DNA of 64,000 nucleotides from an uncultured Lachnospiraceae bacterium (GTDB taxonomy: Bacteria > Bacillota > Clostridia > Lachnospirales > Lachnospiraceae): the NCBI GenBank assembly GCA_947631955.1, contig CANRNJ010000001.1:186001-250000 (forward strand), given 5' to 3'. A model generated the notes under the pieces. That model was not told where the DNA came from. It did no database searches and saw only the letters and a program-made list of their open reading frames with translations. This document shows positions 1-8,597 of this stretch, in pieces (within the stretch, counting starts at the first letter, position 1; each line of letters opens with the position of its first letter). Position numbers and translations under genes: made by a program.

Positions 1-4
1 AAGT

Positions 5-30
5 CGATGAGAGATGATCTCATCGGCTTT
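5..30. terminator. Hairpin terminator downstream of trpA
   Basis: A perfect 8-bp inverted repeat (CGATGAGA, 5-12, with TCTCATCG, 18-25) and a 5-nt loop lies 100 bp past the trpA stop. On the plus strand it is followed by GGCTTTT, so it can end a rightward transcript from outside the window. On the minus strand the stem ends near base 1, so the U-run for the trp operon cannot be seen. Confidence 0.6.
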
Positions 31-128
31 TCGTCTGCCTGACGCTGCTGAGGCCAGACCGTCGGAGGCAGACCCGGCTGCGGCGGCAGCCATTCCATTT
101 TTCCATATCCATCTATCCCGCTCCGGCA

Positions 129-923
129 TCACCCGTTCATCTCTTTCTTGAAAGTTTCCACATACTCTCTCGCCGTGTCCGTACTATAACCGTTCTCTTC
201 CATGAGATTGATAAAATGGGAACCGACGATACAGCCGTCTATCGTATGTTTCATCGGCGCCACATCTTTGGCGGTGCGGATACCGAATCCCATCATTACA
301 GGGATCTTCGACACTTTCTTGACCTGTTCCAGATAGGACAGCACATTTCTGTGGAAATCCGCCGCCTGCCCGGTCACGCCCATGGAAGATACGCAGTAGA
401 CAAATCCTCTCGCATGTTCCAGCAGCATCGGGATACGATCGCCCGATACCGGCGTCACAAGCTGGATCAGGATCGGCGCGTTTTCTTTTGCATCGAGGAC
501 GTCCTGAAACTGCTTCTGCTCCTCATACGGCAGGTCGGGCACGATCAGCCCGTCAACTCCTGTTTCAATGCATTTGTCCACAAACCGCTCCATCCCGTAG
601 TATGTGATCGTATTAAAATACATCATGAACACGATCGGCACCTGGCAGCCGTCCCGGCGGATATCGGCCACCATGTCGAATACCTTGCGCAGATTGGTCC
701 CCTGCTGTATGGACTTATAGGACGCCGCCTGTATCACGGGACCGTCCGCCACCGGATCGGAGAACGGGATCCCCAGTTCCACCACATCTATTCCCGAACT
801 GTCCAAAGTCTGCACCAGCCGGGCGCACCCTGCCATGTCCGGCAGACCGGCGGTGGTGTAGACTATAAACGCTTTCTCGCCTTTTTTCTGCACCTGCTGA
901 AGTCTTTCTTCGATTCTGTTCAT
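129..923 (-). CDS. trpA: Tryptophan synthase alpha chain
   Basis: TrpA cleaves indole-3-glycerol phosphate to indole and glyceraldehyde-3-phosphate and channels indole to TrpB. The 264-residue product is the usual length for this TIM-barrel family. It has the early catalytic Glu in VVELGIPFSDPVADGP, the second catalytic Asp in GLIVPDLP, and the phosphate-binding GFGI and IVGSHF motifs near the C terminus. The start has an AGGAGG about 10 nt upstream. It is the last gene of trpEGCFBA, 71 bp after trpB. Confidence 0.97.
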   Translation of the reverse strand: MNRIEERLQQVQKKGEKAFIVYTTAGLPDMAGCARLVQTLDSSGIDVVELGIPFSDPVADGPVIQAASYKSIQQGTNLRKVFDMVADIRRDGCQVPIVFMMYFNTITYYGMERFVDKCIETGVDGLIVPDLPYEEQKQFQDVLDAKENAPILIQLVTPVSGDRIPMLLEHARGFVYCVSSMGVTGQAADFHRNVLSYLEQVKKVSKIPVMMGFGIRTAKDVAPMKHTIDGCIVGSHFINLMEENGYSTDTAREYVETFKKEMNG

Positions 924-994
924 GTCAATGTGTCCTCCTAATATTCATGATATCCGTATTCCTCATATGATTTCGTATGCCATGCACCGCTGCT

Positions 995-2179
995 CTAATT
1001 CAGATAACCCTTTCCGCTGAAATAGGACTCTATCGTATGCACGTCCTTGTCGCCGCGTCCGGACAGGCACAGCACGATCGCCTGATCCTTGGTCATCGTC
1101 TTGGCGCGCTTGAAAGCATAGGCGAGAGCATGGGCGCTCTCGATCGCCGGAATGATGCCTTCTAGTTTACATAACTCAGCCAACGCTTCCATGGCTTCAT
1201 CATCCGTTATGGACACATATTTTGCTCTTCCGCTATCTCTTAAGTAAGCGTGTTCCGGTCCCACTCCGGGATAGTCCAGTCCGGCGGATATGGAATGGGC
1301 AAGCTGAATGTTGCCGTCCTCGTCCTGAAGCAGGTACGACCGCATACCGTGAAGGGTGCCGGGTCTTCCCAGCGCCATCGCGGAAGCGTGTTTGCCGGTT
1401 TCGATGCCCATTCCCGCTGCTTCGACGCCGATCAGCTCCACATCCTTATCATCAATAAAATCCGCAAACATACCGATCGAATTGGAGCCGCCTCCGACAC
1501 AGGCCATCACCACATCAGGGAGTCTGCCTTCCTTCTCCAGAAACTGTTTCTTGGCCTCAACGCTGATGCATTTCTGAAATTCCTTGACCATGCGCGGATA
1601 GGGGTGGGGTCCCACCGCGGACCCGATCACATAGAACGTGTCTTCCGCTTCTTTTGCCCATGTGCGGATCGCTTCGTTGGTCGCATCTTTCAGCGTATTG
1701 CTGCCGGATTCCACGCTCACGACCTCAGCGCCGAGCATCTCCATACGCATCACATTCAGATGCTGCCTCTCGATATCTTCCGAGCCCATATACACTTTGC
1801 ACTTCATATTAAAAAGCGCCGCGCCGGTAGCCGTCGCCACTCCGTGCTGTCCTGCCCCGGTTTCCGCGATCACCTTGGTTTTGCCCATTCTTTTTGCAAG
1901 AAGGATCTGCCCGATAACATTGTTGATCTTATGGGCGCCCGTATGGTTCAGGTCTTCCCGTTTCAGATAGATCTTCGTGCCGTATTTTTCCGAAAGGCGC
2001 TCCGCATAATAAAGCGGCGTTTCCCTGCCTACATACTCTTTGAGATAATAATTGTACTGTTCCCAAAAGTGCGGGTCGGCCACCGCCTCCTCAAAGGCTT
2101 TCTCCAATTCGGCCAACGTGTTCATCAGCGTTTCTGCCACATATTGACCGCCAAATTCTCCGTAATATCGATTGCTCAT
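995..2179 (-). CDS. trpB: Tryptophan synthase beta chain
   Basis: TrpB is the PLP enzyme that condenses indole with serine to make tryptophan. The 394-residue protein is full length and of the TrpB1 type that pairs with TrpA. The PLP lysine is K84 in HTGAHKINN, the phosphate-binding loop is [10 protein letters not shown], and the serine-binding ETGAGQHG stretch is present. A GGAGGG lies 5 nt before the ATG. It sits 47 bp after trpF, within one leftward operon. Confidence 0.98.
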   Translation of the reverse strand: MSNRYYGEFGGQYVAETLMNTLAELEKAFEEAVADPHFWEQYNYYLKEYVGRETPLYYAERLSEKYGTKIYLKREDLNHTGAHKINNVIGQILLAKRMGKTKVIAETGAGQHGVATATGAALFNMKCKVYMGSEDIERQHLNVMRMEMLGAEVVSVESGSNTLKDATNEAIRTWAKEAEDTFYVIGSAVGPHPYPRMVKEFQKCISVEAKKQFLEKEGRLPDVVMACVGGGSNSIGMFADFIDDKDVELIGVEAAGMGIETGKHASAMALGRPGTLHGMRSYLLQDEDGNIQLAHSISAGLDYPGVGPEHAYLRDSGRAKYVSITDDEAMEALAELCKLEGIIPAIESAHALAYAFKRAKTMTKDQAIVLCLSGRGDKDVHTIESYFSGKGYLN

Positions 2180-2226
2180 ATAAACCCTCCGTTCCGCAGC
2201 ATGGCTGCTCCTTAAATCCGCCGCCT

Positions 2227-2928
2227 CTATCCGGCATCCGTTACTTTTCTTACCGCATCTACAAACGCCCGTATCTTATCCCGGTCCTTACCGATGCGCA
2301 CCGGCGTCCTGCCGTCGGCCGCCGCATCCGTCCTGTCTTTCTCTACCCCGCTGGACACGTCCACCGCATCGGGTCTTACTTCCCGGATGGCCTGCCCGAT
2401 GTTCCCGGCATTTAATCCGCCTGCCAGAAAAAGGGGCTTCCCGTTTCTGGGGATCTGTCTTAACCGTTCCCAGTCAAAGGTCCTTCCGCTGCCGGGCGTG
2501 CCCGCATCATACAGGAAAGCTTCCACTTGACCGCAGTTTTGCATCCAATCCTGCGCCGCACCGTCCAATCCGTTGTAGGCGCGTATGATCGGTATCCGTA
2601 TCATCTTAAACGCCTCTTCGGACAGTTCCCCATGGATCTGGATCCTGTCAAAACCTGCCGCCTGTATCTCGTCCACCTGCTGCGCCGTAGGCGATACCGT
2701 GACCGCTGTGGTCCTGATCGGCCCGCCTGCGGACGACCTGCCCGCCTTAAGGACCGGCAGCAGTTCTTCGGCCTCTTTGATCGTCATATTGCGGCGGCTT
2801 TTGGGATAAAACATTACGATGCCCGCGTAATCGACCCGCTCCTCTGCGACCCATTCCGCTTCCTGTACCGAGGTGAGGCCGCATATCTTTATCTTGGGAA
2901 TCAGGCGCCCCTGCCGCTTATCTTCCAT
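2227..2928 (-). CDS. trpF: Phosphoribosylanthranilate isomerase
   Basis: TrpF carries out the Amadori rearrangement of phosphoribosylanthranilate to CdRP. The catalytic Cys is in KICGLT near the N terminus and the catalytic Asp in [20 protein letters not shown] and VDVSSGVE form the C-terminal phosphate site. I start at the ATG at 2928, two bases after the trpC stop, because GGAAGGG stands just before it; an upstream in-frame ATG at 2943 lies inside trpC. At 233 residues it is slightly longer than the usual 200-210, from a short N-terminal addition and a loop around residues 65-75. Confidence 0.94.
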   Translation of the reverse strand: MEDKRQGRLIPKIKICGLTSVQEAEWVAEERVDYAGIVMFYPKSRRNMTIKEAEELLPVLKAGRSSAGGPIRTTAVTVSPTAQQVDEIQAAGFDRIQIHGELSEEAFKMIRIPIIRAYNGLDGAAQDWMQNCGQVEAFLYDAGTPGSGRTFDWERLRQIPRNGKPLFLAGGLNAGNIGQAIREVRPDAVDVSSGVEKDRTDAAADGRTPVRIGKDRDKIRAFVDAVRKVTDAG

Positions 2929-2930
2929 AT

Positions 2931-3701
2931 TCAACCCTTCCATCTTTGTGCCAGTGCCTTCGGGTCCTCCGCTTCCATAAAAACGGTCCCGATCAAAAGT
3001 CCGTCCGCTCCCGCTTCTTTCAGGAACTCCACATCTTTGTCCTCACTCACGCCGCTCTCCGATACGAGAAGCGTTCCGTGCGGCACCATCCGCGCCAGTC
3101 TGGCGGTCGTATTCAAATCGATGCTGAAATCCTTCAGATTGCGGTTGTTGACTCCGATGATCCTTGCACCCAGTCCCACCGCTCTCATCATTTCTTCCTC
3201 GTCATGCACCTCCACCAGAACATCCATGCCCAGATCATAAGCCAGTTCATAGAACCGCTTCATTTCTCTGTCATTCAGGATCGCCGCGATCAGCAGGATA
3301 CAGTCCGCGCCGATGACTTTTGCCTCAAAGATCTGATAGGGGTCTATGATAAAATCCTTGCGTATCATGGGCAGATCGGTGATCGACCGGATCTGTTTAA
3401 AATAGTCCACGCTGCCCAGAAAATGGTCTTCTTCCGTCAGACAGGAAATGGCGTCTACCGAAGCGTTGTATTGGTCGATCCGATCCGTCAGTTCTATCTT
3501 ATTATGCATCTTTCCGTGGCTTGGGGAAGCCTTCTTAAACTCTCCGATAATGGAAAGGCCTTCCTTGGCGACCGCCCCGTAAAAGCTGATGCTCTGTCTG
3601 CCGCACCGGGCGGCCAGTTCCTTCATCTCCTCCTCGGATACGCGGGCCTTGTGCTCTGCCAGCCTTTTTCTTTTATCCGTCGTTATCTCGTCTAAGATCA
3701 T
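2931..3701 (-). CDS. trpC: Indole-3-glycerol phosphate synthase
   Basis: TrpC closes the indole ring, turning CdRP into indole-3-glycerol phosphate with loss of CO2. The 256-residue protein shows the family signature IGEFKKASPSHG with the catalytic Lys, RKDFIID in the second strand, VEVHDEEE, and GVNNRNL followed by VSESGV and LLIGTVFM. It is stand-alone, not fused to trpF. It follows trpG by 37 bp, exactly where trpD is found in most Firmicutes trp operons. Confidence 0.97.
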   Translation of the reverse strand: MILDEITTDKRKRLAEHKARVSEEEMKELAARCGRQSISFYGAVAKEGLSIIGEFKKASPSHGKMHNKIELTDRIDQYNASVDAISCLTEEDHFLGSVDYFKQIRSITDLPMIRKDFIIDPYQIFEAKVIGADCILLIAAILNDREMKRFYELAYDLGMDVLVEVHDEEEMMRAVGLGARIIGVNNRNLKDFSIDLNTTARLARMVPHGTLLVSESGVSEDKDVEFLKEAGADGLLIGTVFMEAEDPKALAQRWKG

Positions 3702-3738
3702 AATTTTTTCTCCTTATCTCCGCATACCGCAGCCGGTT

Positions 3739-4308
3739 TCAGATCACGCCGTTCACAAAGTTTTCGATCAGCCTTTTCCCGTGTTCCGTATAAATGGATT
3801 CGGGGTGGAACTGCAGCCCCACTACCGAATATTCTTTATGCCGGATCGCCATGATCTCTCCGTCGTCCGTTTCCGCCAGAATCTGAAGACATTCCGGCAG
3901 ACCTTCCTTCTGAACCGCCAGCGAATGATAGCGGGCCACCTTGATCGGGGAATCGATCCCGGTAAAAATGCTCGTTCCGTCATGCTCGATCCGGCTCTGC
4001 TTTCCGTGGAAGATCTTCTTGGCATAGGAAACTCTGCCGCCCAGCGCTTCGCCGATACACTGATGGCCGAGGCAGATCCCTAAGATCGGTTTCTTTCCCG
4101 TAAACCTGCGCACGACATCCATACAGATACCGGCCTCTTTCGGGCTCTTGGGACCGGGAGATAATACGATCTTATCCGGGTCGAGTTCCGTGATCTGCTC
4201 CGTGGTGATCTTATCGTTCCTGACGACTTTGATGTCGCTCGTAAAAGTTCCGATATACTGGTATAGATTATAAGTAAACGAATCGTAATTATCAATGAGT
4301 AAAATCAT
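3739..4308 (-). CDS. trpG: Anthranilate synthase, glutamine amidotransferase subunit
   Basis: This class I amidotransferase supplies ammonia from glutamine to TrpE. The 189-residue product begins MILLIDNYDSFTYN, has the nucleophilic Cys in ILGICLGHQ, and the His-Glu pair in LQFHPES. The ATG at 4308 overlaps the trpE stop (ATGA), which gives translational coupling; GGAGGAAAATTT lies in front of it inside the end of trpE. The reading frame stays open upstream, but that extension is an antisense-like shadow of trpE. TrpG and PabA cannot be told apart by sequence alone; the operon favours TrpG. Confidence 0.95.
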   Translation of the reverse strand: MILLIDNYDSFTYNLYQYIGTFTSDIKVVRNDKITTEQITELDPDKIVLSPGPKSPKEAGICMDVVRRFTGKKPILGICLGHQCIGEALGGRVSYAKKIFHGKQSRIEHDGTSIFTGIDSPIKVARYHSLAVQKEGLPECLQILAETDDGEIMAIRHKEYSVVGLQFHPESIYTEHGKRLIENFVNGVI

Positions 4309-5720
4309 AAATTTTCCTCCTCCACCAAGGTCTTGGCCAGCGCCATGACTTTGTTGCAACATTCCTGATACTCCAATTCGCCGACGGAATCCGCCACGAT
4401 CCCCGCACCGGCTTGAAGATACACCCTGCTGCCTTTCTTGATCATCGTGCGGATCGTGATGCACATATCCATGTTTCCGTTAAATCCGACGTATCCCGTC
4501 GCGCCGCCGTACAGCCCTCTGCGCACCGTTTCCAGTTCGTCTATGATCTCCATGGCGCGGATCTTCGGCGCGCCGCTGAGCGTTCCCGCAGGCAGGAAAG
4601 AGGCCACCAGATCGAGCGGATGCCGCTCTCCCTTCTTCTTTCCTTCCACCATCGACACGATATGCATGACATGAGAATAATTCTGCACATTCATGAACTG
4701 CGTCACCTTCACCGTTCCGAACTCGGCGATCCTCCCCATATCGTTTCTCGCCAGATCCACCAGCATGACATGCTCGGCGCGCTCCTTTTCATCCTGAAGC
4801 AGTTCGTCCCTCAACAGCTGATCTTCCTCCTCGTCGCGTCCGCGGCGCCTTGTTCCGGCGATCGGGCAGGTGAACACCTTGTTGTCCGTCTGCTTGACGA
4901 GCATCTCCGGACTGGAACCGATGATCTCAAAATCCCCGAAATTAAAATAGTACAGATAGGGCGACGGATTCAGTTCCCGCAGCTCTTTGTACAGCGTCAG
5001 CCCGTCATGTTCCGTTTCGATCGTCCACCGCTGCGACAGGACCGTTTGGAAGATATGTCCCTCTTTGATGTAATGCTTGATCCGGTCTACCTTGGCGCTG
5101 TACTCCTCCAACGTATCCGTCTTATGGACGATCCTGCCGTCGTGTACGAACTTCTGCGGCGTTTCGCTGTCTTTCATATTGCTTCTGACGAGCGCCACCA
5201 GATCCGCCGCCTTTTGCTCGCCGATGGCACGCCCTTTTTCCGTATCTTCCTCAAGCGCCACACCGGTCATCGTTTCCGCCCGGTGGTCGATGATGATAAA
5301 TTCTTTGGTAAGCATCAACTGGATCGTTTCGATGCCGATATCGTCGGGATCATCGTCCGGCAGATCCTCGCTGTACCGGATAAAATCATAGGCAAGGCTT
5401 CCCACAAGCCCGCCGATCATGGCCAGCTCGCCCTCGTCTTTGACAACCTCAAATTCGTCATAGTATTCCTTCAAAAGTTCCAGAGGATTGCCCTCTCTGA
5501 CTTCCACGCTCCCGTCCGCCTTTGTGATCGTAAGACTCCTGCCTTTAGACGAAATGATCTCCTCCGGGTCAATGCCAAAGAAAGAATACCGGTCATATTC
5601 CTTGTCATAACTTTCCAGCAAAAAACATTTCTTATTCCGCGCGATCCCTTCAAACATGGAGATCGCCTTTTCGTTCACGATGCTCACCGTCTTGCGGTAC
5701 GCTCTAAGTCTTCTTTTCAT
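4305..5720 (-). CDS. trpE: Anthranilate synthase component I
   Basis: TrpE makes anthranilate from chorismate with ammonia from TrpG. The 471-residue protein has the N-terminal LLES element used in feedback inhibition by tryptophan in the family, and the chorismate-binding core: IIGSSPEMLV, CPIAGTRRRG, DLARNDMGR, HIVSMVEG and the GAPKIRAMEII region. It is a little shorter than the 490-520 often seen, but no core motif is missing. GGAGG lies about 5 nt before the ATG. It is the first gene after the T-box leader. Confidence 0.97.
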   Translation of the reverse strand: MKRRLRAYRKTVSIVNEKAISMFEGIARNKKCFLLESYDKEYDRYSFFGIDPEEIISSKGRSLTITKADGSVEVREGNPLELLKEYYDEFEVVKDEGELAMIGGLVGSLAYDFIRYSEDLPDDDPDDIGIETIQLMLTKEFIIIDHRAETMTGVALEEDTEKGRAIGEQKAADLVALVRSNMKDSETPQKFVHDGRIVHKTDTLEEYSAKVDRIKHYIKEGHIFQTVLSQRWTIETEHDGLTLYKELRELNPSPYLYYFNFGDFEIIGSSPEMLVKQTDNKVFTCPIAGTRRRGRDEEEDQLLRDELLQDEKERAEHVMLVDLARNDMGRIAEFGTVKVTQFMNVQNYSHVMHIVSMVEGKKKGERHPLDLVASFLPAGTLSGAPKIRAMEIIDELETVRRGLYGGATGYVGFNGNMDMCITIRTMIKKGSRVYLQAGAGIVADSVGELEYQECCNKVMALAKTLVEEENL

Positions 5721-5746
5721 ATGCTCCTCCGTTTCTGCCTCTGCGC

Positions 5747-5782
5747 AAAAAAGCGGGTATCTTCCAATCGGAAAATACCCGC
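5747..5782 (-). terminator. trp attenuator terminator
   Basis: A 13-bp stem (5770-5782 with 5753-5765, one G-U pair) closed by a 4-nt loop is followed on the minus strand by six U residues (5752-5747), 27 nt before the trpE start codon. Its 5' arm overlaps the proposed antiterminator, as expected for a T-box attenuator. Confidence 0.9.
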
Positions 5783-5995
5783 CACCAATTCATTCACTGA
5801 CATATCACAGATACGGGACATGCGTCCGATATCCTTCTCCTTAACGCGGAGTCACGGCCCAGTCTACTGACAGATTGCTGATTTCGACCTGCATCTCACA
5901 AACCCATTCCCGAAAGCGCTCCATACCGGCTTCCACCAACGCCGGCTCTCTGTGATGTCCCTGCCCACGGTACTCTTTTTGCTCACTGACTTTTC
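5747..5995 (-). promoter_or_regulatory. T-box riboswitch, predicted tryptophan specific
   Basis: The roughly 320-nt leader of trpE has T-box landmarks in order. Stem I has the AGAGAGCCGG motif (around 5942-5953) and the GTTGGTGGAA apical loop (5931-5940). The likely specifier is UGG in GAAUGGG (specifier 5904-5906). A stem III-like hairpin CUCC-GCGUUAA-GGAG lies at 5837-5851. UGGC (5781-5784) can pair with the GCCA end of tRNA-Trp and lies between AAUUGG and CCGAUU, which can pair as an antiterminator that excludes the downstream terminator. The usual 14-nt T-box (UGGNACCGCG type) is not intact here. Uncharged tRNA-Trp would allow read-through into trpEGCFBA. Confidence 0.8.
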
Positions 5996-6048
5996 TGTAT
6001 AATATAAATATGGAACCGGCTGTTCCTGCCGAACCCGCCGACGGTTAC

Positions 6049-6077
6049 ATGTTAGCACAGTACACCGCTAAAGTCAA
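6049..6077 (-). promoter_or_regulatory. Promoter of the trp operon
   Basis: On the minus strand TTGACT (6072-6077) and TAACAT (6049-6054) are separated by 17 bp. This places the transcript start near 6042, just beyond the end of the chemoreceptor gene and about 50 nt before T-box stem I. Confidence 0.65.
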
Positions 6078-6084
6078 CCTCGAA

Positions 6085-7524
6085 TTACTGCAGCTGTTTT
6101 GCCAGATTCATGATCTTCTCCAACATTTCCTTACATGCCTGCATATCCTGTACGGTCGCTTCGGATGTCCTGAGGCCTTCCATACTGGATGCCGCCACTT
6201 CCTCGCTGGACGCTGACAACTGGGAAATATCGTCGGAGATCACATTGGTGCTTTCGAGGATGCCCACTATGATCTTCTCGCTCTCCCGCACGTTCGCCGC
6301 CATATTCTGTACTTCCTCGTCCACGGCCGCGAACTTCTCTTTGGTAGCCTCGATCAGTTCATTCTGCTTCTCGATGGACAATACCGCACTGTCCACGCTT
6401 TCATTGACGCTCTTGGTGTCTTGGATCAATTCGTTGATGATATTGGTGATGCTGTTGGAAGCATCTTTTGTCTGCTCGGACAGCTGTCTGATCTCCTCGG
6501 CAACTACCGCGAAGCCCCTTCCGGTTTCCCCGGCGCGCGCCGCTTCGATCGATGCGTTGAGTGCAAGCAGGTTGGTCTGGTTGGAAATAGACAGGATCAC
6601 GCCGATGAAGTTCTGCACTTCCGTGACTTTCTCGCTCAGCCTGTTGCTGACCGAAACGGTGGCGCTGCTTGCTTCCGCAACGTTCTGGGCCTGTTTCCGC
6701 AGGCTTTCAACCACTTCCGCGCCCTGCGACACCATGCTGTTGGCCCGGCTGGACGCAGCGATCAAAGTCTTCATGCTCTCTTCCACGCTGTCCGTATTGC
6801 TGCGGATGTCCATACACATATCCGCCTGACGCTGGATCGACTGCGCCGTCGCATCCGTGCTCTCGGCGATATTGGTCATAGCAAAATTGCTGGTATCCAC
6901 ATTGCCCTGAAGATCGTTAAGGCGGCTCATAGCACCGTCAAAATTATGTATGATATCGGCCGCGACCTGAAGCATCTTCTGCTGACTGGCTTCCTGAACT
7001 TTCGCCGCATCGGCGACCGCGCTCACATTTTCATCATTGAATACGATCAAAAGTTTGGAGATCCTGATCGACGCATAGGCCACCAGAATACATGTCAGCA
7101 TAGCCAGCTGCGCACTGGAAGCCTGTTCGGGAGATACCGTAAAAAGCTTGATGAAATTGACGATCAGTATCGCTGCATTGCCGCCTATCAGCAGGTTTCT
7201 GTTGTGATACGCCATCGCTCCGAACAGGACCGGAAAGGCGTAGGCATAAACCCCCACGTCAACTCCCACTAGCACGATCACCACATACGCAACCGTAGAG
7301 CAGAGCATAATGGCGACGCCGCCCCGCTTTTCATTTTTCCACATAAAATAGAAAACCGTTGTACAGATACATGCCACCACGGATACGATAACTTTCAGAT
7401 ATCCCTGAATGGACGGATCCGTTTTGACCGCCGTATAGCCCATTGCTATGATAAAATAAAGCAATATTACGATTACTACCGAATACACGGTTTTATTGGC
7501 ACGTTTGTATTGTGACTCCGTCAT
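6085..7524 (-). CDS. Methyl-accepting chemotaxis protein with six-TM sensor
   Basis: This chemoreceptor signals to CheA/CheW. The 479-residue protein has about six hydrophobic helices in residues 15-165 (for example [15 protein letters not shown] and [15 protein letters not shown]) with short loops and no large extracellular ligand domain and no clear HAMP. The cytoplasmic signalling helix hairpin follows, with the tip [20 protein letters not shown] and [14 protein letters not shown]. The membrane part probably senses something in or near the membrane; the ligand is unknown. AGGGGG precedes the ATG by about 9 nt. It is followed by the trp promoter, not co-transcribed with it. Confidence 0.93.
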   Translation of the reverse strand: MTESQYKRANKTVYSVVIVILLYFIIAMGYTAVKTDPSIQGYLKVIVSVVACICTTVFYFMWKNEKRGGVAIMLCSTVAYVVIVLVGVDVGVYAYAFPVLFGAMAYHNRNLLIGGNAAILIVNFIKLFTVSPEQASSAQLAMLTCILVAYASIRISKLLIVFNDENVSAVADAAKVQEASQQKMLQVAADIIHNFDGAMSRLNDLQGNVDTSNFAMTNIAESTDATAQSIQRQADMCMDIRSNTDSVEESMKTLIAASSRANSMVSQGAEVVESLRKQAQNVAEASSATVSVSNRLSEKVTEVQNFIGVILSISNQTNLLALNASIEAARAGETGRGFAVVAEEIRQLSEQTKDASNSITNIINELIQDTKSVNESVDSAVLSIEKQNELIEATKEKFAAVDEEVQNMAANVRESEKIIVGILESTNVISDDISQLSASSEEVAASSMEGLRTSEATVQDMQACKEMLEKIMNLAKQLQ

Positions 7525-7634
7525 TTTCTTAATCCCCCTTATGTGAAATGCTTTATCCGTATGACTGCTTTATACATGACTTTATTTTAGCATAAACGGC
7601 GGATGATTTCCACATAATTTCTTGTTTTTTCGCT

Positions 7635-7769
7635 ATCCATTTTTCTGCTTTCTGCGCCTTCTGTTTTCCTCTTTCCCTGCTCGCTGTGTCTTTTTGTTTC
7701 CCGCTTTTTCCGCCTTCCGCTTCTCCTGCTTCCTGCTTTTTTCCGCCTTCCGCGTCTTCTGTTTTCCGC
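7635..7769 (-). repeat. Degenerate purine-rich intergenic repeat
   Basis: Between the Rrf2 gene and the chemoreceptor gene the minus strand is almost pure purine and built from variants of GCGGAA, GCAGGAAG and GCAGAAAA. The unit is too degenerate for an exact period by eye. No gene is seen. The segment starts at the Rrf2 stop codon and ends about 110 bp before the chemoreceptor start. Confidence 0.6.
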
Positions 7770-8204
7770 TCAGATCACATAATTGTCCACCATCGCGGAC
7801 TGCCAGTCGACCAGATCGGCAAGCGTGACCTTATCCACAACGCCGCTGACCGCGCTGTCGATCATTTTCCATAAACGCAGAGTCACGCACCTGTCCTGAC
7901 GCTCGCAGGTGTTGACTTCACCGTCCAGACATGCCACCGGTGCAAGCGATCCTTCCGTCAGCCTGAGGATCATGCCTACCGTATACTGGCTGGGTTCCCT
8001 CGTAAGAAGATAACCTCCCTGAGGTCCTCTGACACTTTTCACATAACCGGCTTTGTTCAGTACGGAAATGATCTGCTCCAAATATTTCTCCGATATTTCC
8101 TGCCGTGTCGAGATCTCTTTGATGCGCACCGGTTCCCCTGTATTGTTCAGCGCCAGATCGAGCATAAGCCTGAGCGCGTATCTTCCTTTCGTTGAAATCT
8201 TCAT
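7770..8204 (-). CDS. Rrf2 family regulator, IscR-like with Cys cluster
   Basis: A winged-helix transcription factor of 144 residues. It starts MKISTKGRYALRLMLDLA, has the recognition helix region around residues 25-60 (IKEISTRQEISEKYLEQI) and the wing VRGPQGGYLL. Three cysteines, C92, C100 and C106, match the Fe-S ligand region of IscR-type members, though the first spacing is seven residues rather than five. This suggests sensing of iron-sulphur status, nitric oxide or redox. No isc/suf or cys gene is adjacent, so the regulon is unknown. Its own promoter region carries AT-rich dyads that could be an autoregulatory site. Confidence 0.9.
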   Translation of the reverse strand: MKISTKGRYALRLMLDLALNNTGEPVRIKEISTRQEISEKYLEQIISVLNKAGYVKSVRGPQGGYLLTREPSQYTVGMILRLTEGSLAPVACLDGEVNTCERQDRCVTLRLWKMIDSAVSGVVDKVTLADLVDWQSAMVDNYVI

Positions 8205-8254
8205 TTTTCCGCCTTTCCCTATATCCTACAAAATTACTATACTTTATATGATTA

Positions 8255-8283
8255 TTTATACTACTATCCTTCCGTTTTGTCAA
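8255..8283 (-). promoter_or_regulatory. Promoter of the Rrf2 gene
   Basis: TTGACA (8278-8283) and TATAAA (8255-8260) are 17 bp apart on the minus strand, about 50 bp before the start codon. The bases after the -10 contain an imperfect dyad (ATAGTAGTATAA with TATAAAGTATAG), a candidate Rrf2 autoregulatory site. Confidence 0.6.
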
Positions 8284-8336
8284 ATCCGTCAGGCCGCCTT
8301 TCTGCCTGTTTTGGAAGCAGAAATAACGACTGCCGC

Positions 8337-8487
8337 CGGGCAGCGGTGATCTTACTCTATTCTGTTTTACAGCGGCGGCTCTTACTCTGCTTCGTTTACA
8401 GCAGCAGTCCTTACTCCGCTGCGTTTTACGGCAGAGTTCTGGCGTCATGCGCTTTTACGGCTGCGGTTTTACAGCGGCGGCTCTTAA
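8337..8487. repeat. Degenerate ~30-bp tandem repeat
   Basis: About four to five copies of a unit of roughly 29-30 bp lie in the gap between the divergent Rrf2 gene and the plus-strand gene at 8598. The plus-strand core is CAGCGGCGGCTCTTACTC followed by TGCTTCGTTTTA. Copies differ by point changes and one is truncated. It contains no convincing open frame. Confidence 0.75.
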
Positions 8488-8523
8488 GAAAAATCGGAAA
8501 ACATACGATATAAATATAAAGAA

Positions 8524-8573
8524 CGGCCGATACCGCAGGTATGCAGCGGCCGACATCAGGTAAACGGATTTAC
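8524..8573 (+). promoter_or_regulatory. Paired hairpins in the leader of the gene at 8598
   Basis: CGGCCGATACC (8524-8534) pairs with GGTAT and CGGCCG (8538-8552) in a two-part stem, and GTAAA (8560-8564) pairs with TTTAC (8569-8573). Both lie just before the AAGGAGG site. They could be leader structure or a protein site. I could not match them to a known riboswitch. Confidence 0.4.
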
Positions 8574-8597
8574 GGATCATGCTAAGGAGGGCAGCAG

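Noticed and set aside
5718..5832. 34-codon frame whose stop overlaps the trpE start
   Set aside because: It runs straight through the attenuator hairpin and has no recognisable product; the overlap is likely accidental.
4413..5870. 485-codon open frame antisense to trpE
   Set aside because: Shadow of trpE and its leader; no motif.
5864..6058. Small frame with clustered Trp codons upstream of trpE, possible leader peptide
   Set aside because: The Trp-rich stretch coincides with conserved T-box stem I bases (the AGAGAG motif and the apical loop), there is no ribosome-binding site, and the downstream UGG specifier and stem III-like hairpin explain the region better as a T-box.
8500..8597. Possible c-di-GMP riboswitch in the leader of the plus-strand unknown gene
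   Set aside because: Two hairpins are present but the conserved GEMM core and tetraloop receptor bases are not.
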